DNA of 64,000 bases from Betaproteobacteria bacterium SCN1 (GTDB lineage Bacteria > Pseudomonadota > Gammaproteobacteria > Burkholderiales > Thiobacillaceae). Made by a program: the position numbers and the translations under genes. The stretch spans positions 340,247-404,246 of the forward strand of contig WBSF01000007.1 in the NCBI GenBank assembly GCA_008923315.1, in the 5' to 3' direction. The notes under the pieces are model-generated. The model did not search any database, was not told the origin of the DNA, and saw nothing but the letters and a program-made list of their open reading frames with translations. Below are positions 61,182 to 64,000 of the stretch, piece after piece (within the stretch, counting starts at the first letter, position 1; each line of letters opens with the position of its first letter).

Positions 61182-61820
61182 CTACTCCGTGCCTTTCAGG
61201 CTGTCCAGACTCTCGGCCGCGATCTCCCGCACGTCCGCGTCCGCATCGTCGAGTCGCGCTTCGAGCCAGGCGCGGGCGCGAGCGTCGTCGGCGAGTCCGA
61301 GGTAATGGCAGGCGTCGGCGCGCACGCGCGCGTCGGAGTGCTGCGCGAGTTCGCCCAGGCGGGGCAGCAGGGCGCGCAGGGTGGTGGTGTCCGCGAAGTG
61401 TTCCAGCAGCACGCCGGCGCCGAGACGCACGTTCAGGCTCGCCTCGACGTTGCCGACGATGGGCAGCACGGCGGCGAGCAGATCGGGTTCGGATTCGATC
61501 AGGCTTTGCACGCGCGGCAGCTGGCCTTCTTTCAGCAGCATGTGAAACCAGTCGGCGACGCCCGCCTCGCTGCCGGCCTTGGCGGCCCAGTCGGCGAGTT
61601 CGGCCTGGCTCTGCGCGCCCAGGAGTTCGATGCGGCCGATGCGCGTCCACGGCACAGAGCGCACGCCGAGCGCCTGCGCGATTTCGGGATGCTGCTCCAG
61701 GTTGACCGCTTCGAGCCGGCCGATGGCGCCCTGTTTCAATAGATCGGTCAACGCAGCGAACACGGCCGGACAATGCGGGCAATGGGTGGATAGCAGCAGC
61801 AGGGCGTCGGGGGCGGACAT
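61182..61820 (-). CDS. thioredoxin-fold protein fused to HEAT-like repeats
   Basis: A 212-residue cytosolic protein. Residues 1-85 form a thioredoxin-like fold with the redox motif STHCPHCPAV (CPHC) and a VRSVPWTRIG segment in the cis-proline position. Residues 90-210 are a set of three to four HEAT-like repeats (ASLNVRLGAGVLLEHFAD, HSDARVRADACHYLGLAD, DDADADVREIAAESLDSL). The pairing suggests a disulfide or thiol function targeted by a protein-binding solenoid, which is inference. It is divergent from the MBL hydrolase with a 40-base spacer, so the two may share control. Confidence 0.85.
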   Translation of the reverse strand: MSAPDALLLLSTHCPHCPAVFAALTDLLKQGAIGRLEAVNLEQHPEIAQALGVRSVPWTRIGRIELLGAQSQAELADWAAKAGSEAGVADWFHMLLKEGQLPRVQSLIESEPDLLAAVLPIVGNVEASLNVRLGAGVLLEHFADTTTLRALLPRLGELAQHSDARVRADACHYLGLADDARARAWLEARLDDADADVREIAAESLDSLKGTE

Positions 61821-61860
61821 GGCGTGGTTGAATGAAGGCGGCGGGGCGATAATGGCGTGT

Positions 61861-62490
61861 ATGGAATTTACCATCCTCCCCGTGACGCCGTACCAGCAGA
61901 ACTGCTCGCTGGTATGGGATGACGCCGGCCGCGCGGCGCTGATCGATCCCGGCGGCGAGGCCGACCGCCTGCTGGCGGAAGTGCGGCAGCGCGGGCTCGC
62001 GCTGGAAAAGATCCTGCTCACCCATGGCCATCTCGATCACGTCGGTGCGGCGGCCGCATTGCGCGACACGCTCGGCATTCCCATCGTCGGCCCGCAGCGC
62101 GAGGAGGCGTTCTGGCTCGATCTGCTGCCGCGTCAGGCCGAGCTGTTCGGCTTCCCGCCTGCCGGGATTTTCGTGCCCGACCGGTGGCTGGAAGACGGCG
62201 ATACGGTCGAGGTCGGTTCGCTGCGTTTCGACGTGCTGCACTGCCCCGGCCATACCCCTGGCCATGTCGTGTTCTACCAGCCGGAGGCGAAACTGGCCTT
62301 TGTCGGCGACGTGCTGTTCAAGGGATCGATCGGCCGCACCGACTTTCCGCGCGGCGACCACGCCGCGCTGCTCGCGGCGATTCGCGGCAAACTTTTTCCG
62401 CTGGGCGACGAGGTGCGTTTCGTGCCGGGCCACGGTGCGATGTCCACGCTTGGACGCGAGCGTCGCGAGAATCCGTTCGTGGCGGGCTGA
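61861..62490 (+). CDS. metallo-beta-lactamase fold hydrolase (YcbL/GloB-like)
   Basis: A 209-residue cytosolic binuclear metal hydrolase. The metal motif THGHLDHVGAA is followed by LHCPGHTPGHVVFY, the FVGDVLFKGSIGRTDFPRGD block and the final GHG of VPGHGAMST. All expected histidine and aspartate ligands are present. The length is that of type II glyoxalase (YcbL) proteins, which may hydrolyse S-lactoylglutathione, rather than full-length GloB. The ATG at 61861 begins the fold. Confidence 0.92.
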   Translation: MEFTILPVTPYQQNCSLVWDDAGRAALIDPGGEADRLLAEVRQRGLALEKILLTHGHLDHVGAAAALRDTLGIPIVGPQREEAFWLDLLPRQAELFGFPPAGIFVPDRWLEDGDTVEVGSLRFDVLHCPGHTPGHVVFYQPEAKLAFVGDVLFKGSIGRTDFPRGDHAALLAAIRGKLFPLGDEVRFVPGHGAMSTLGRERRENPFVAG

Positions 62491-62493
62491 GGC

Positions 62494-63951
62494 TCAACCG
62501 TCCAGGCCGCCCAGTGCCAGATATTTGACCTCCAGATAGGCGTCGATGCCGGTGCGGCCGCCTTCGCGGCCGAGCCCGGACTGCTTGGTGCCGCCGAAAG
62601 CGGCTTCCGCCGTCGAGATCACACCGGTATTGAGCCCGACCATGCCGTACTCCAGGCGTTCGGCCAGCCGCCAGGCGCGCGCGAGATCGCGCGTGCAGGC
62701 GTAGGCAGCCAGTCCGTAGTCGCTATCGTTCGCCAGACGGATCGCGTCGGCCTCGTCGTCGAAGCGGATCAGCGGCGCGACCGGACCGAAGGTCTCGTCG
62801 CGGCAGAGCGCCATGTCGGGCGTGCAGTCCTTCAGCACGGTCGGCGCGTAGAACAGCCCGCCGCGCGCATGGCGGTGGCCGCCGGCCAGAAGCGTCGCGC
62901 CGCGCGCGAGCGCGTCGGCGACGTGCGCCTCCACCTTGTCGCGTGCGGCGGTCGAGATCAGCGGGCCGATCTCCGCGTCCGGGGTGAAGCCTTCGGCGAC
63001 ATTCAGACGGGCCGCCGCGTCAGCGAGCCGGTCGGCAAAGGCGTCGTACACGCCGGCCTGCACGAACATCCGGTTGGCGCATACGCAGGTCTGGCCGCCG
63101 TTGCGGTATTTACTGGCAAGCGCGGCCTCCACGGCGGCGTCGAGGTCGGCGTCGTCGAACACGATGAAGGGGGCATTGCCGCCGAGTTCGAGCGAGACGC
63201 GCTTGAGCGTGGCGGCGCTTTGCGCGAGCAGCCGTTTGCCGACGGCGGTCGAACCGGTGAATGACAGCTTGCTGACGTGCGGATGCGTGGTCAGCACGCT
63301 GCCGATGGTCGCCGCGTCGCCGGTGATCACGTTCAGCACGCCCGGCGGCAGGCCCGCGCGCTGCGCGAGCTCAGCCAGCGCCAGTGCGGTGAAAGGCGTC
63401 TGCGAGGCGGGCTTGGCGACGACCGTGCAACCGGCGGCGAGTGCGGCCGCGGCTTTCCGGGTCAGCATCGCGGCGGGAAAATTCCACGGCGTGATCAGCG
63501 CCGCCACGCCGAGCGGCCGGCGCAGGGTGAACAACCGGCTGTTCGCCCAGGGCGACGGCACCACGTCGCCATAGACCCGGCGCGCTTCCTCGGCGAACCA
63601 TTCGACGAAACTCGCCGCGTAGTCGATCTCGCCACGCGCTTCGGCCAGGGGTTTGCCCTGTTCGGTCACCATGAGCGTCGCGAGGTCGTCGCGGTGCGCG
63701 AGGATCAGCTCGAACCAGCGGCGCAGGGGCTGGGCGCGCGCCTTCGCGGTACGGTCGCGCCAGTCCGGAAAGGCGGCGTGAGCCGCCTCGACGGCGCGTC
63801 CGGCGTCGCTGGCGGTGCCGCGCGGGACCGTGCCGACGATTTCGCCGTTGGCCGGGTTGCGGATGTCGAAATACGTGCCGTCCTGCGCAGCCTGCCAGAC
63901 GCCGCCGATCAGGATCTGCGGCCGGAACAGCGTGGCGTCGGCGAGTTTCAT
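62494..63951 (-). CDS. gabD: NAD(P)-dependent succinate-semialdehyde dehydrogenase
   Basis: A 485-residue aldehyde dehydrogenase that converts succinate semialdehyde to succinate. Catalytic Cys289 in GGQTCVCANR and Glu255 in LELGGNAPFIVFDDADLD are present, with TPWNFPAAM and FTGSTAVGK of the coenzyme-binding site. The ending (GMVGLNTG, EAAFGGTKQSGLGREGG) is typical of the GabD branch, which usually prefers NADP. Its start overlaps the stop of the gene entering from the window's right edge (ATGA), so it is the distal gene of an operon that continues outside. Confidence 0.94.
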   Translation of the reverse strand: MKLADATLFRPQILIGGVWQAAQDGTYFDIRNPANGEIVGTVPRGTASDAGRAVEAAHAAFPDWRDRTAKARAQPLRRWFELILAHRDDLATLMVTEQGKPLAEARGEIDYAASFVEWFAEEARRVYGDVVPSPWANSRLFTLRRPLGVAALITPWNFPAAMLTRKAAAALAAGCTVVAKPASQTPFTALALAELAQRAGLPPGVLNVITGDAATIGSVLTTHPHVSKLSFTGSTAVGKRLLAQSAATLKRVSLELGGNAPFIVFDDADLDAAVEAALASKYRNGGQTCVCANRMFVQAGVYDAFADRLADAAARLNVAEGFTPDAEIGPLISTAARDKVEAHVADALARGATLLAGGHRHARGGLFYAPTVLKDCTPDMALCRDETFGPVAPLIRFDDEADAIRLANDSDYGLAAYACTRDLARAWRLAERLEYGMVGLNTGVISTAEAAFGGTKQSGLGREGGRTGIDAYLEVKYLALGGLDG

Positions 63952-64000
63952 GCCCCGGCGACGCAGGCTTCGAGCAGGCGGATCAGATCGTCGCCGGCCG
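63948..64000 (-). CDS. C-terminal fragment of the gene upstream of gabD
   Basis: On the minus strand an open frame enters at the window edge and ends with a TGA that overlaps the gabD ATG (ATGA). Only about 16 residues are visible, ending DDLIRLLEACVAGA. They are too few to identify the protein; an aminotransferase would be a natural gabD partner, but nothing here proves it. The overlap style is the same as at many real gene junctions in this window. Confidence 0.5.
   Translation of the reverse strand, partial: AGDDLIRLLEACVAGA

Overview
The window is a dense, high-GC bacterial chromosome segment with about 67 supported protein genes and no rRNA, tRNA, CRISPR array, insertion sequence or prophage that I can see. 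Gene order and protein families point to a betaproteobacterium, probably of the Rhodocyclales/Nitrosomonadales type. The evidence is the fmt-rsmB-DUF4390-ntrY-ntrX-trkA-trkH order, the MutT-ThiE fusion, the AddAB-like helicase/nuclease pair next to fdxA, the FdxA ferredoxin, several c-type cytochromes and a B12-dependent ribonucleotide reductase. The organism looks like a free-living respiratory heterotroph or mixotroph. The first 53 bases are a pure C homopolymer that is most likely an assembly or read artefact at a contig end, so the first gene is 5'-truncated.

Region by region. 54-1243: a truncated protein and a FlgO-family lipoprotein, closed by a strong hairpin. 1312-11565 (+): fmt, an unknown gene, rsmB, DUF4390, the NtrYX two-component system, the TrkAH potassium system, a TPR protein and YggX. 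A perfect bidirectional terminator follows. 11640-14755 (-): phoU with a Pho-box-like promoter, a YtkA-like protein, the Nudix-ThiE fusion and a DUF815 ATPase. 14898-15389 (+): a lone cytochrome c. 15426-20079 (-): two flavin split-barrel proteins, a NYN-LOTUS protein, argJ, a small membrane protein and a ribbon-helix-helix-like protein with its own promoter and operator. 20235-27385 (-): a methyltransferase, a small lipoprotein, AddA-like and AddB-like proteins, and ferredoxin FdxA.

27736-29786 (+): trxA, rho and rpmE. 29921-34572 (+): an overlapping run of an M48 metalloprotease, a polytopic membrane protein, mobA, a small secreted protein and an alpha/beta hydrolase. 34589-42895 (-): an eight-gene catabolic run (phosphoketolase-like TPP enzyme, four-carbon acid sugar kinase, glycolate oxidase subunits GlcD and GlcE, a half glyoxalase domain, GlcF, persulfide dioxygenase). 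It is divergent from an IclR regulator across a spacer holding repeated TTTCAC half-sites. I regard this as the most interesting locus.

43919-47311 (+): DedA, DUF1345, AI-2E permease, GcvR-like and a small secreted protein. 47326-48903 (-): an unknown protein and DUF502. 48994-51305 (+): a DUF3365 haem lipoprotein, a degenerate EAL-HDOD signalling protein and a GIY-YIG protein. 51302-55021 (-): radical SAM, patatin and class II ribonucleotide reductase. 55083-59867 (+): SrkA-like kinase, N-acetylglutaminylglutamine amidotransferase, lytic transglycosylase B, DUF2237 and a zinc-ribbon protein. 59886-61820 (-): dihaem cytochrome c, Rnk and a thioredoxin-HEAT protein. 61861-62490 (+): a metallo-beta-lactamase hydrolase. 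62494-64000 (-): succinate-semialdehyde dehydrogenase and the tail of one more gene.

Many neighbours overlap by ATGA, GTGA or TGATG, so translational coupling is common. Family names come from recognising motifs and protein sequence by eye; no database search was run.
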